Source: Cerasicoccus sp. TK19100 (GTDB lineage Bacteria > Verrucomicrobiota > Verrucomicrobiia > Opitutales > Cerasicoccaceae). Taken from it: 64,000 bases of DNA. Position numbers and translations under genes: made by a program. Within the stretch, counting starts at the first letter, position 1, and every line of letters begins with the position of its first letter. The notes under the pieces are model-generated. The model had not been told where the DNA came from, did not search any database, and was given only the letters and a program-made list of their open reading frames with translations. Shown one piece after another: positions 7,987-16,352 of this stretch. The stretch lies in assembly GCF_027257155.1 (NCBI RefSeq), contig NZ_JAPWDU010000003.1, positions 124,001-188,000 of the forward strand, written 5' to 3'.

Positions 7987-8862
7987 ATGGCAATCGACCG
8001 CGAAAGTTGGCTTTACCGCACCGGCCAGCGCCTCCTGGTGACAACAGCGGCGCTCTTTGCGCTGGGCCTCGTCTGCCTGCCCTTGCAAAACCGCGTCTGG
8101 GGCGAGGTAAAAACCTTCCAGCCCGAGCTCAACCTGCGCGACGTGGAGTCCGCCCTCGGCCAGGGCATGGTGATCGGCCTACTCGGTGGCTTCCGCACAC
8201 TACTGGCGGACTTCGTTTACCTGCGGGCCAATTTCTACTGGGAGAAATACGACCGCCCGAACACCGAGGCCCTGCTCGCGTTAACCACCTCCATCGACCC
8301 GCGGCCCATGTATTTCTGGCTCAACGGCGCGCGCATCATCAGCTACGACATCCCCGTATGGCGCATCCGCGAAAAAGGCGGTTTCCAGGAAACGCCTCAA
8401 TTTTACCAGGACGAAATTTTCCGCGAGCAGGTGGAGCGCGCCATCGCCATGCTCGACCGCGCGGAGAAATTTCACCCGGACGACCCGAAGATCCCGCTGG
8501 AAAAAGCGCGCATCTATTTCGACAAAGCCAAAAACTACAGCGAGGCCGCCAAGAACTACAAACGCGTCATCGAAATGCCCGGCGCACCTCAATACGCCAA
8601 CCGTATTTATGCCATTGCCCTGGACAAAGCAGGACGCCCTAAGGAAGCCTATAATTTTCTCAAAAAATACTACCTCGGCCTCGACACGCAGGACCCCCGC
8701 ACGATGCCAGAGGTCGTCCTGGAGCGCATTCGCGAACTTGAAGACCGGCTCAACATCCCTTACATAGAGCGGCTTCCAGCGCAACCTGGTGAGGTTGGCG
8801 ACCAGTTTGACCTCGCTCCATTCAGCCAATCGGCATCGGGGTCATCCGACTCTGAAGAGTGA
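7987..8862 (+). CDS. Membrane-anchored TPR protein linked to ABC-2 cassette
   Basis: A 291-residue protein with one N-terminal membrane helix (about 16-36) and a helical extracytoplasmic part. Residues about 150-230 contain TPR-like pairs (AIAMLDRAEKFHPDDPKIPLE, and a run with NYSEAAKNYKRVIEM). The conserved segment GLLGGFRTLLADFVYLRAN and the aromatic block PRPMYFWLNGARII lie just after the anchor. It begins 3 bp after the permease stop, so the three genes form one operon, and I infer that it is an accessory subunit of that transporter. Similar ATPase-permease-TPR trios occur in Verrucomicrobiota and Planctomycetota; their substrate is unknown to me. Confidence 0.8.
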   Translation: MAIDRESWLYRTGQRLLVTTAALFALGLVCLPLQNRVWGEVKTFQPELNLRDVESALGQGMVIGLLGGFRTLLADFVYLRANFYWEKYDRPNTEALLALTTSIDPRPMYFWLNGARIISYDIPVWRIREKGGFQETPQFYQDEIFREQVERAIAMLDRAEKFHPDDPKIPLEKARIYFDKAKNYSEAAKNYKRVIEMPGAPQYANRIYAIALDKAGRPKEAYNFLKKYYLGLDTQDPRTMPEVVLERIRELEDRLNIPYIERLPAQPGEVGDQFDLAPFSQSASGSSDSEE

Positions 8863-8921
8863 GCAGTAACCACCCGGTTTTCACATTGCAAAGCGCACAC
8901 CGATCCCCAATATAGCGTCCC

Positions 8922-9617
8922 ATGCCATCCATGCTACAATTGGCGAACGTTCGCGGAGTCATCTTCGACATGGATGGCCTGTTGCTCGATACCGAGCGCC
9001 TCTTTAAGAAAGCCTACCAGCGCAGCGCTGCCCGCCATGGCATCGTTCTGGAGGACGAAATTTACGATCAAATGATCGGCCTGCGCTCCGACGCCAGTCA
9101 ACGCGTGCTGCGCGAACAGCTTGGGCCCACCGCGCCCAGCGCCGCCATTATCGAGGGTGCCCGCCACTACTATTACATGCAGATTGAGGAGGAGGGCATC
9201 CCGCTGCGCCCCGGCGTGTTGGAGATGTTTGACTACATCGAGTCCCTTGGGTTTCCCATGGCCGTGGCCACCTCCACCCACCATGAGCTGGCCATGATCA
9301 AGCTGCGCTCCGTCAGCTTGCTGGACCGCGTGGTCGGCATCGTCAGCGGTGACCAGGTCGAGCACGGTAAGCCCGAGCCCGATATCTATCTCGCCGCCGC
9401 CAAGCTGATCGACATCGAGCCCGAGAACTGCCTGGCCCTCGAAGACTCGCCCCCGGGCGTCATCGCCGCCCGCAAGGCCAACTGCGTGACGATCATGATC
9501 CCCGATTTGCAGGCCCCCAACGCCGTCACCCGCTCGATGGCCAACTTCATTTACGAGTCGCTGCATGATGTCGTCCGCGAGCTGAAAAACGCCCGCGCCG
9601 CCGAGCTGTCGACCTAA
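8922..9617 (+). CDS. HAD hydrolase, beta-phosphoglucomutase-like
   Basis: Cytosolic HAD-superfamily phosphatase or phosphomutase of subclass IA. It has motif I DMDGLLLDTE near residue 16, a four-helix cap (about 30-95), motif II as the ATST stretch, the conserved Lys in GKPEPDIYLAAA, and motif III LALEDSPPGVIAA. The 231 residues match beta-phosphoglucomutase, 2-deoxyglucose-6-phosphatase and YcjU/GPP-like enzymes, and substrate cannot be set from sequence. It is codirectional with the ABC cassette but separated from it by about 60 bp. Confidence 0.88.
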   Translation: MPSMLQLANVRGVIFDMDGLLLDTERLFKKAYQRSAARHGIVLEDEIYDQMIGLRSDASQRVLREQLGPTAPSAAIIEGARHYYYMQIEEEGIPLRPGVLEMFDYIESLGFPMAVATSTHHELAMIKLRSVSLLDRVVGIVSGDQVEHGKPEPDIYLAAAKLIDIEPENCLALEDSPPGVIAARKANCVTIMIPDLQAPNAVTRSMANFIYESLHDVVRELKNARAAELST

Positions 9618-9622
9618 GGCCC

Positions 9623-9970
9623 ATGAAAAAATACTTCATGGTGTATTTAGCCAGCCTGCTCCTGCAAGCACTGGCGATACTCGTGCTTTACCTCTCCGAT
9701 CACAATCAAGTCAGCGGCATGCCGACAGCTCTATACGCTGTGCTCAGCTTTTTGCTCATGCTGGGGGGCTTGGTGACGCTGAGTGGTTTTTTCGTCAGCA
9801 TTTACCTGATATGGCGCTATTTGGAGAAAGATTCACTGATCTGGTTTTTAGGCGTGTTCTTTGCCCCCATCTTTGTGATTCCGGTTTTCCTATATCGCGC
9901 CGCTTATCAAAAATCGCCTTTCGGGAACGGCTCAACACTGAGCGCGGAACCCTCTGCCAGCGTTAGCTAA
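9623..9970 (+). CDS. Small three-helix membrane protein
   Basis: I do not recognise this 115-residue protein. It has three hydrophobic helices at about 5-25, 35-62 and 74-93, and a short polar Ser-rich tail. It starts 5 bp after the HAD gene stop, and its own stop overlaps the start codon of the peptidase gene (TAATG at 9968-9972), so all three are probably cotranscribed. Confidence 0.65.
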   Translation: MKKYFMVYLASLLLQALAILVLYLSDHNQVSGMPTALYAVLSFLLMLGGLVTLSGFFVSIYLIWRYLEKDSLIWFLGVFFAPIFVIPVFLYRAAYQKSPFGNGSTLSAEPSASVS

Positions 9971-11058
9971 TGAACCACACCGGCCTCATTTGGGCCATCG
10001 TGCTCTTGTTTGCCGCCCTGACGGCCCATGCGGTCGACTGGCGGATTGGCGATCAGGTTTACCGCAATGTCCGGGTGAAGGAAGTGACGCCGCGCGCGGT
10101 CATCATATTGCACAGCCAAGGCATCAGCCAGGTGCTTCTCAGCGATCTGCCCCCCGAGGCACAAAAGCACTTCGGCTACGACCCCGAAGCCGCCGCGGCT
10201 GACGAACAACGCGCCGATGCCGAACAGGCCGCCGCCCTCGCCCGCCAAAAGGCCGCGCAAGCCGAGCAAGCGGGCACCAGTTCCACAGACGCCCGCGACT
10301 CCATGGCGCAGCTCAAGCAGGCCTTTCGCCAACCGGCCGAAATCCGCCCCGAGGTCGACCTGCGCCCCGAGTTGCGCGAGCTCGGCCTGTTTTCCAAGAG
10401 CCAGGGCCGACGCCCGAGTTGCTCGATTTTTGCCATCGTTGGCGCGCTGGAGTATCAGGCTTCCAAGGAGGGCAAGCCGACGCAGTTTTCCGAAGACTAC
10501 GCCATCTGGGCCACTCGCCAATACCTGGCGGAAAGCCCACGTGGCCGGTCCGCCGCCTACGCTGAGGGCGATGCCGGCTTTGCCCTGATCGACGTCATCA
10601 GCGCCCTCGCTAAATACGGCCTCGCCGACCGCGAGGACGTGCCCAATACCTTCGGCACCGGCATGGAGCGCATCGAGCCACCGGAGCCCGAGCTGCTTCA
10701 GCAAGCCCAGGACCGCGTGCAGCTGAGCGCCCTGCGTATCGACTCCCGCGACGGAGCGGCATCCGTCAACCGCATCATTCATACGCTCAACGCGGGGCTG
10801 CCAGTGGTGATCGGCGTCGCCTGGCCGCACGAAAACACCCTCCGCTCCGCGCCAATGATTTCCGGCCAAAACCCCGTCAGCATGCACGCGGTGACCCTGG
10901 TTGGCTACCGCTCAGATGAGGGCGGCGAAAACCTGCGCTTCGTCTTCAAGAACTCCTGGGGCCCGCTCTGGGGCAGCGGCGGCTACGGCTGGATAACAGG
11001 CGATTATTTAGAAGAGCACCTCTCCACCGCCTACGTGATGGACCCGGCTTTTGAGTGA
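9970..11058 (+). CDS. Secreted papain-like (C1 family) cysteine peptidase
   Basis: A 362-residue predicted secreted protease. A signal peptide (about 1-21) is followed by a small module (about 23-75) with the pattern VYRNVRVKEVTPRAVIIL ... LSDLPPEAQKHFGYDP, which I know as a recurrent N-terminal segment in verrucomicrobial secreted proteins, then an Ala/Gln-rich helical linker (75-118). The C1 domain shows oxyanion Gln145, catalytic Cys151 in RPSCSIFA, His306 in SMHAVTLVGY and Asn328 in FKNSWG. All catalytic residues are present, so it should be active. There is no papain-type inhibitory propeptide; the linker may take that role. Confidence 0.85.
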   Translation: MNHTGLIWAIVLLFAALTAHAVDWRIGDQVYRNVRVKEVTPRAVIILHSQGISQVLLSDLPPEAQKHFGYDPEAAAADEQRADAEQAAALARQKAAQAEQAGTSSTDARDSMAQLKQAFRQPAEIRPEVDLRPELRELGLFSKSQGRRPSCSIFAIVGALEYQASKEGKPTQFSEDYAIWATRQYLAESPRGRSAAYAEGDAGFALIDVISALAKYGLADREDVPNTFGTGMERIEPPEPELLQQAQDRVQLSALRIDSRDGAASVNRIIHTLNAGLPVVIGVAWPHENTLRSAPMISGQNPVSMHAVTLVGYRSDEGGENLRFVFKNSWGPLWGSGGYGWITGDYLEEHLSTAYVMDPAFE

Positions 11059-11074
11059 TCGGCAGAAAATCTAA

Positions 11075-11159
11075 GGTAGGGACGCACCTCCGGGGCGTCC
11101 GTGTTTCAATTCGTTGACCCAATGTGACGCAGCGGACGCCCCGGAGGTGCGTCCCTACC
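11075..11159. repeat. Long perfect inverted repeat, 27-bp arms
   Basis: Arms 11075-11101 and 11133-11159 are perfect reverse complements over 27 bases, separated by 31 bases. Each arm also contains an internal palindrome (GGACGC ... GCGTCC). It lies between the 3' ends of two convergent genes and fits a REP/MITE-like dispersed element; it could also act as a bidirectional transcription stop. Confidence 0.85.
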
Positions 11160-11168
11160 AATTTCCAG

Positions 11169-14090
11169 TTAAAACTCTTCACCCATTGCCTCGCCGCCAA
11201 AGGTCAGCGCCCACTTTTCTTCGAGCACGCCCGGGTCGATCGCGAGGTGGGCCAGCGGGTAGTCGCCGACAAAGCGGAAGTCGTCACGCTGGGCACCGCG
11301 GAGACCGATTTGGCCCGTGGTCGCCATCCGACGAATCACTTCCCACGGCTCGCCGAGGTCGCGGATTTTCTCCAGCGACATCTGCGACTCGATGGCGTCA
11401 CCCGGCTTGAGCAAAGTCGTGCAAACCTGCTCGCTGCCCAGCGCGTTCATCGCCAGAGCGTATAGGGCAATCTGGATGCCGCTCCCCTTCTTTAACTGAC
11501 CGGGCGTGAGCTTGGCGTCGCTGCCGGTCTTAAAATCGATCACCCAGGCGCGCGCCATCGTCGGCCAGGCACCTTCGGGAAAGTCATTTAGCGTGTCCGC
11601 GCTTTCGTTGCTAAGCACGACGTCGATGCGGCCCGTCAACACCAGCCCATCGAGCGCGTGGCCGGGCAGGTTGAGCGGCTCGCCGGGGAGCGGCCACTCG
11701 GTGCGGATCGACTGCCAATCCAGCGCCTCCAGCGAGGCGGCAAAGCGCAGCGCATGGCTGCGGGCAATCGACCAATCGAGCCGCCACCAATCCGGCAGCT
11801 CGCGCTTCGCCGCGCGAAAGGCGTCGGTGATCCGGAAAAAAACAGCCTGCGCCTGCCGCTGGATGTCGAGCGTCCAATCCTCCGCCTCGGGCTTGCCGCG
11901 AAAGGCGCGAATCGACTCCGGCGGCTGTACCCAACTATGCGCCCATATGCCGACCGCGAGGCTGCGCGGGTCGTCCTCCTGCAGCTCCTTCAGCGGCTTC
12001 ACGCGCAGGATGTTTTCCAGCCAGGCGCTGGCCGGCCGCGTAATGGCGTTTTCCCAGGCCTTGCTGGGCAGGGTCAGCGGTTCGCTAAACTCTTCACCAA
12101 AGCCAAACGAAAATTCATCGAATGGCTCGCTGATGTTTCGCCGCCAAACGAACGTGCCGGTAATGTCGGGAAAGACCTCCCTAGAAGGCTTTTCGGCAAA
12201 GGTCGCCGCAAGCGCCTGGCTGGCGGCGTGCAGCTCGCCATCGCCCGGAATCTCGCCAAAGCGGGCGTGAAAGAGGCGGACCAGCCAGTCGGCCAAGTCC
12301 TGCTCGCGCCCGGGGTCGGCGGGGTTGTCGCGATGTGCGGTGAAGAGCGCCGTGGTCCGCACGTTGCGCAGCAGGCTCAGGCAAGAGTCGGTGAAGCGGC
12401 GGCGCTCGTCGAGGCTGGTCGGCAGCCAGCTTATGCCCGGGCGCAGGCATTGCTGCCCCTGTCCCACCGGGCTGTCCATGCTGGCACGCTGGTTCAGGCG
12501 GCCGCAGAGCTTGGCGTCGAGCAGCAGACTGTCGCTTTGTTCGGCGGGCCAGTCACCGCGGTTGAGCCCGGCAAACACCAGATACTCCCAGGATTGCGCG
12601 GCAGCGCGTTCGACAGTCGTTAAAACAATTGGCGCAAAGGCCTCACGCCCAAACGCGGACCGCGTCCGCCCGGGAATGCGTACCACTTCCGCCAGCCAGC
12701 GCAGATACTGCGCGCGCTTGAGCGGTCGTTTCAGGTTCTCCACCAACGCGCCCGCACGGTGCTCCCAGGCATCGAGCCGCTCCGGCCAGCGCAGCAGCTT
12801 GAGCACGGGCAGGCACTTTTCGGTAAACTCGGCAAAGGTCGCCTGCTCCGGCAGGAGCGGCCATTGGTCGAGCACGCGGGCCGCCGCCTCGCCGTGCCGG
12901 TGGGACGGCAGCAACGCGCGCAGCACGGCAACATCCGTCACCATCGCCTGGCTAAACGCATGCTCCAAAGCCTGCCAAACGGCGCGTTCTTCGTCGGCGG
13001 TCAGCCTGCCCGCGCGGCGCAATTCGCGGACCAAGCCACGGGCGCTATCGGCGTCGGCCAGCTCCTGGTAGCGTCGCCAGGCCTCCACCAAAATCTGCCC
13101 CGGTCGCTGCCCCGGCAAATGCCCGATCTCGTCCTGATGCGCGATGCCGGCCTCGTTCAAACGCCGGGCCACGGCGCGCGCCAGCGGCAGACCGTCTTGC
13201 GCAAAGACCACGCCGATCCGTTCACCGGCAGCCAGCTTCGCGCGCCAGCGGTGGATTTCGTTTTCGATGACGCGGGCTTCGCAATTGATATCCGGTGCGA
13301 TCGCGGCGATAAACGGTGCCTCCGCGGACTCGACTTGCTGGTGAAATTCGACAGCGGTCGCGAGGTCCGCCAACGGGTGCGGATCACCGGGTGCCATTTC
13401 ATCGGAGTCGCCCAGTTGTTCGAGCGTGGAGCGCCAGATAAGCTCGTCCCGCTGGTCGCCATTGACGGGTAAACAGTAGGCCGCGGAATGCGCCAGCTGC
13501 GGCAGCGCGCGCAGCAGAGTCAGGCTGCCGCCGTGCCCTGCGCCAAAGCCGTAGGCCATCACCTGCGCCATCACGGGGCGCTGAGCACCGGCCACGAGCG
13601 CGCGATCCGCCGAGGCCGACGTTTGCAGGCCAGACTCGTCCAGCACTTGTTTAAAGCGCTCCGCCAGCGCGCGGGCCTCTTCGATCTGCAGGACACTGGC
13701 GTCCCAACCAGCGGCTTCCAGGCGGTCCACTTGCCGCAGGAAATCGCCCGGTTCGCGTGCTGTGGCCTGGGCCACGAGGTTGTCCGGCAAATCGCCTGCA
13801 GCGAGCTCCATCAGCAGGCGCAGGTCTTCGCGCAGGGCCAGCGGCTTGGCCTCCAGTTGCTGCCTGAGCAACGCGCGCAGGCCACCGGGGGTGAAAAACT
13901 CGATCCCCAGCGCGGGCACGCCAGCCTGCACGAGGCGATGCTTCACCCAGGCGATGGTCGAGCTGTCCGGCGCGAGAAACACCACCGGCAACGCCTGCCG
14001 CCACGCCTCACGCGGCCACACCCGAAACCACGGCAACAGCGTCCGCCGCCAAGCGGCGTCTGGGTCACGGTAGAAGATTAGGCGAGGCAT
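11169..14090 (-). CDS. AddB/RecB-like PD-(D/E)XK nuclease
   Basis: A 973-residue protein with the AddB plan: a helicase-like N-terminal half without a usable Walker A motif, and a C-terminal RecB-type nuclease domain. The nuclease residues are visible as Asp823 (GRIDVV), Asp852 and Lys854 (VIDFKTG), followed by the QLKKGSGIQIALYALAM helix of the RecB family. I infer a role in double-strand-break end processing together with an AddA helicase, but no addA is adjacent, so the partner must be elsewhere. The four-cysteine iron-sulfur cluster of Bacillus AddB is not evident. It is transcribed alone, downstream of a palindromic repeat at 14113-14238. Confidence 0.78.
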   Translation of the reverse strand: MPRLIFYRDPDAAWRRTLLPWFRVWPREAWRQALPVVFLAPDSSTIAWVKHRLVQAGVPALGIEFFTPGGLRALLRQQLEAKPLALREDLRLLMELAAGDLPDNLVAQATAREPGDFLRQVDRLEAAGWDASVLQIEEARALAERFKQVLDESGLQTSASADRALVAGAQRPVMAQVMAYGFGAGHGGSLTLLRALPQLAHSAAYCLPVNGDQRDELIWRSTLEQLGDSDEMAPGDPHPLADLATAVEFHQQVESAEAPFIAAIAPDINCEARVIENEIHRWRAKLAAGERIGVVFAQDGLPLARAVARRLNEAGIAHQDEIGHLPGQRPGQILVEAWRRYQELADADSARGLVRELRRAGRLTADEERAVWQALEHAFSQAMVTDVAVLRALLPSHRHGEAAARVLDQWPLLPEQATFAEFTEKCLPVLKLLRWPERLDAWEHRAGALVENLKRPLKRAQYLRWLAEVVRIPGRTRSAFGREAFAPIVLTTVERAAAQSWEYLVFAGLNRGDWPAEQSDSLLLDAKLCGRLNQRASMDSPVGQGQQCLRPGISWLPTSLDERRRFTDSCLSLLRNVRTTALFTAHRDNPADPGREQDLADWLVRLFHARFGEIPGDGELHAASQALAATFAEKPSREVFPDITGTFVWRRNISEPFDEFSFGFGEEFSEPLTLPSKAWENAITRPASAWLENILRVKPLKELQEDDPRSLAVGIWAHSWVQPPESIRAFRGKPEAEDWTLDIQRQAQAVFFRITDAFRAAKRELPDWWRLDWSIARSHALRFAASLEALDWQSIRTEWPLPGEPLNLPGHALDGLVLTGRIDVVLSNESADTLNDFPEGAWPTMARAWVIDFKTGSDAKLTPGQLKKGSGIQIALYALAMNALGSEQVCTTLLKPGDAIESQMSLEKIRDLGEPWEVIRRMATTGQIGLRGAQRDDFRFVGDYPLAHLAIDPGVLEEKWALTFGGEAMGEEF

Positions 14091-14112
14091 GCGGTGGGAA
14101 GTGCGTTACTTT

Positions 14113-14238
14113 ACTGGAGGGCAACGCTCTGTCGTCGCCACCCCTTGGAACAATCAAGATAGAAAGATCGCTTCGCGTCGCTGAAGGTTAGCGTAGTTTG
14201 TTGCAATGGGTGGCGACGACAGAGCGTCGCCCTCCAGT
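14113..14238. repeat. Inverted repeat with 35-bp arms, each internally palindromic
   Basis: Arms 14113-14147 and 14204-14238 are reverse complements with two mismatches. Each arm contains an inner hairpin GGCGAC ... GTCGCC (in the left arm the first half is GGCAAC). The arm core shares 20 of 26 positions with the element at 52518-52659, including two pairs of compensatory changes. It lies between the OsmC gene and the AddB-like gene. Confidence 0.85.
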
Positions 14239-14258
14239 TTGAAGGATGGTCGATTGGT

Positions 14259-14669
14259 CTACACGTCCCAATGAAAGTGCAGGGTCTTGTCGATGGCCGG
14301 GTGCAGGCTTTGGAAGACCGGGCAGGCGCGGCAGGCGCGCTCCAGCGAGGCACGGTGGTCGGCGGAGACGGAGGCCGGCGCGTGGATTTCTACCGGCAGG
14401 GCGGAGATGCGGCGGGGCGGGTCCTTGGACATGTGCTTGGCCACGCTCAGCTTCATGCCCGTCAGGTCGATGCCCAGGCTGTTCGCCTTGATGCCCATGA
14501 TCGTCGCCATGCAGCTAATTAGCGCCGTGGCGCAAAGGTCAGTCGGGGAAAAGGATTCGCCCTTGCCTTGGTTGTCCACCGGCGCATCGGTGGTCAGCTG
14601 GACGCCCGAGGGGCCGTGCGTGGCGATGGTGCGCAAATTGCCTTCGTAAGTCGCGGTGATCTCTACCAT
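14259..14669 (-). CDS. OsmC family peroxiredoxin-like protein
   Basis: Small dimeric thiol peroxidase family reducing organic hydroperoxides. In the 136 residues both expected cysteines are present: one in the long central helix (LISCMATIMG) and one in ACRACPVFQSLHP. The conserved start of the SPTDLCATAL helix is also seen. The YhfA/OsmC-like subgroup fits the length. It is a single-gene unit on the minus strand; a palindromic repeat lies just after its stop. The substrate is unknown. Confidence 0.87.
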   Translation of the reverse strand: MVEITATYEGNLRTIATHGPSGVQLTTDAPVDNQGKGESFSPTDLCATALISCMATIMGIKANSLGIDLTGMKLSVAKHMSKDPPRRISALPVEIHAPASVSADHRASLERACRACPVFQSLHPAIDKTLHFHWDV

Positions 14670-14769
14670 GAGGCGATCTTGAGGCGGAATACTCCGGTGC
14701 GCAAATCGAAAGCAGAAGATTGCATTCTCCTATTGCCGCGCGGCGGAATTTTACCAATGCTTGGCCAAT

Positions 14770-15552
14770 ATGCGTCTACTTAAACTGATCGCCTTACTGG
14801 GTTTTGCCGTATTCCTGCAACTGGGCCACGCCTTCGCACAGGAGGAAAAAGCCATGCCGCCTAGCCCCTTTAAAAAGGAGCCGCTCAAGGTCGGCGTGAC
14901 GCCCGACAGCCCGCCACTCGTCTTTAAGTCCGGCGGCGAATACCAGGGTGTCGAGATCGACCTCGCCAACCTCCTTGGTCGCGAGCTGGGCCGCCCGGTG
15001 GTCTTTGTTGACGTCGCGTGGGACGAGCAGTTCAAGGCGCTCGAAGAGGGCAAGACCGACATTATCATGAGCGGCATGACCGTGACCCGCGAGCGCGAGG
15101 AAGCAGTCGCCTTCTCCCCGCCCTACCTGAATTTCGGCCAAATGTCCCTCGTCCGCAAAGGCGAGCGCGCGCGCTTTACCTCGCTGCGCAGCCTGCTCGA
15201 CACCACCAGCAAGGTGGGCGTGATTCCCGAAACCACGGGCGCGGACTTCGTGAAGAAGAATTTCAAGAACGCCGATGTGCAGGAGTTTGACACGCCGGAC
15301 TCCGCGGTGGACGCCGTCGTCAAGGGCGACTCCGACATCTTCGTCTATGACTCGCCGGTCATCCTTTGGCTGGGTGGCAAGCGCGAGATGGAGCAAGTTG
15401 CCCCGATCAACATCAACCTGACCATTGAATACCTCGCCTGGGCCATGCGCAAAGACGACCGCAAGCTGCAAGACCAGGTCGCCAAGGCGCTCTTTACTTT
15501 TGAAAACGACGGCCGCCTGCAAACGGTGCTCAACCGCTGGCTGCCACGCTAA
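14770..15552 (+). CDS. Periplasmic solute-binding protein, family 3
   Basis: An amino-acid-type ABC binding protein or a free sensor of the same fold. The start is set at ATG 14770, which gives a clean signal peptide (RLLKLIALLGFAVFLQLGHA); a TTG at 14761 is also in frame. The family signature GVEIDLANLLGRELGRPV and the segment GKTDIIMSGMTVTREREE fit PBPb domains. About 260 residues is the usual size. No ABC permease or ATPase is adjacent, so its transport partner is unknown or it serves in sensing. Confidence 0.85.
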   Translation: MRLLKLIALLGFAVFLQLGHAFAQEEKAMPPSPFKKEPLKVGVTPDSPPLVFKSGGEYQGVEIDLANLLGRELGRPVVFVDVAWDEQFKALEEGKTDIIMSGMTVTREREEAVAFSPPYLNFGQMSLVRKGERARFTSLRSLLDTTSKVGVIPETTGADFVKKNFKNADVQEFDTPDSAVDAVVKGDSDIFVYDSPVILWLGGKREMEQVAPININLTIEYLAWAMRKDDRKLQDQVAKALFTFENDGRLQTVLNRWLPR

Positions 15553-15570
15553 CCCAAACACCGATACGCC

Positions 15571-15924
15571 ATGCCTGAAGCTGCCAGTAAAGACGAACGC
15601 ACGTGGGAGATGTTTTGCCATCTTTCCGCATTGCTAGGATTATTTACCGTCAACCTCGGCAGCATCCTCGGGCCGCTGATTGTCTGGCTGATCAAAAAAG
15701 ATGAGATGCCCGGCGTGGACCGCCACGGCAAGGAGTCGCTGAATTTTCAGATTTCCATGTTCATCTACATGGCCATCTCCGCGATTCTCATCATTGTGGC
15801 CGTCGGGCTGGTCTTAGTGCCCATTCTGGCCATCGTTAACATCGTCTGCGTGATCATCGCCACGATCAAGGCCAACAACGGCGAATTCTATCAATACCCG
15901 ATAACGATCCGTTTCTTAAAATGA
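15571..15924 (+). CDS. DUF4870 membrane protein
   Basis: A 117-residue protein with the DUF4870 pattern: a helix starting FCHLSALLGLF, the motif GPLIVWLIKKDEMPGVDRHGKESLNF, and a second hydrophobic stretch (about 65-105) broken into two helices. The family is widespread in bacteria and resembles Tic20; its function is not established. It begins 18 bp after the solute-binding-protein stop and overlaps hisI by 4 bp (ATGA). Confidence 0.85.
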   Translation: MPEAASKDERTWEMFCHLSALLGLFTVNLGSILGPLIVWLIKKDEMPGVDRHGKESLNFQISMFIYMAISAILIIVAVGLVLVPILAIVNIVCVIIATIKANNGEFYQYPITIRFLK

Positions 15925-16340
15925 GTCGCGAACTGGAAGAAGGAACCGAGCTCAAGCTCGACTTTACGAAGCTAAAGAAAGTCGCCAACTGTGGCGAAGA
16001 CGTGCTGCCCGCCGTGGCCCAAGACGCCCATTCGGGTGAGCTGCTCATCGTCGGCTACGCCAACCAAAAGGCGCTGGACACCGCGCTGGCCGAGGGCTTG
16101 GCGACATTTTGGTCCACCTCGCGCAACGAGCTGTGGATCAAGGGAAAGACCTCCGGCGACACGCTCAAGCTGGTCGAAGTCCGCGTCAACTGCGAGCAGA
16201 ACAGCATCCTGTATCTCGTCGAGCCGCAGGGTACGGGCTCCTGCCACACCAAGGGAGGCGACGGCAAGGCGCGCAGCGGCTGCTACTATCGCAAGATCGA
16301 AACCGACGGCAGCCTGAGCTTTGTGCCTGGCAAAGCGTAA
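15921..16340 (+). CDS. hisI: Phosphoribosyl-AMP cyclohydrolase
   Basis: Catalyses the third step of histidine biosynthesis, opening the purine ring of phosphoribosyl-AMP. The 139-residue single-domain form lacks the HisE pyrophosphatase domain. Conserved zinc and magnesium ligand regions are visible: VNCEQNS, GSCHTKGGDG and RSGCYYR. The start overlaps the DUF4870 gene by 4 bp, so it is translationally coupled to a gene with no histidine link, and no other his gene is in the window. Confidence 0.95.
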   Translation: MSRELEEGTELKLDFTKLKKVANCGEDVLPAVAQDAHSGELLIVGYANQKALDTALAEGLATFWSTSRNELWIKGKTSGDTLKLVEVRVNCEQNSILYLVEPQGTGSCHTKGGDGKARSGCYYRKIETDGSLSFVPGKA

Positions 16341-16352
16341 CCCTTCCGCACC

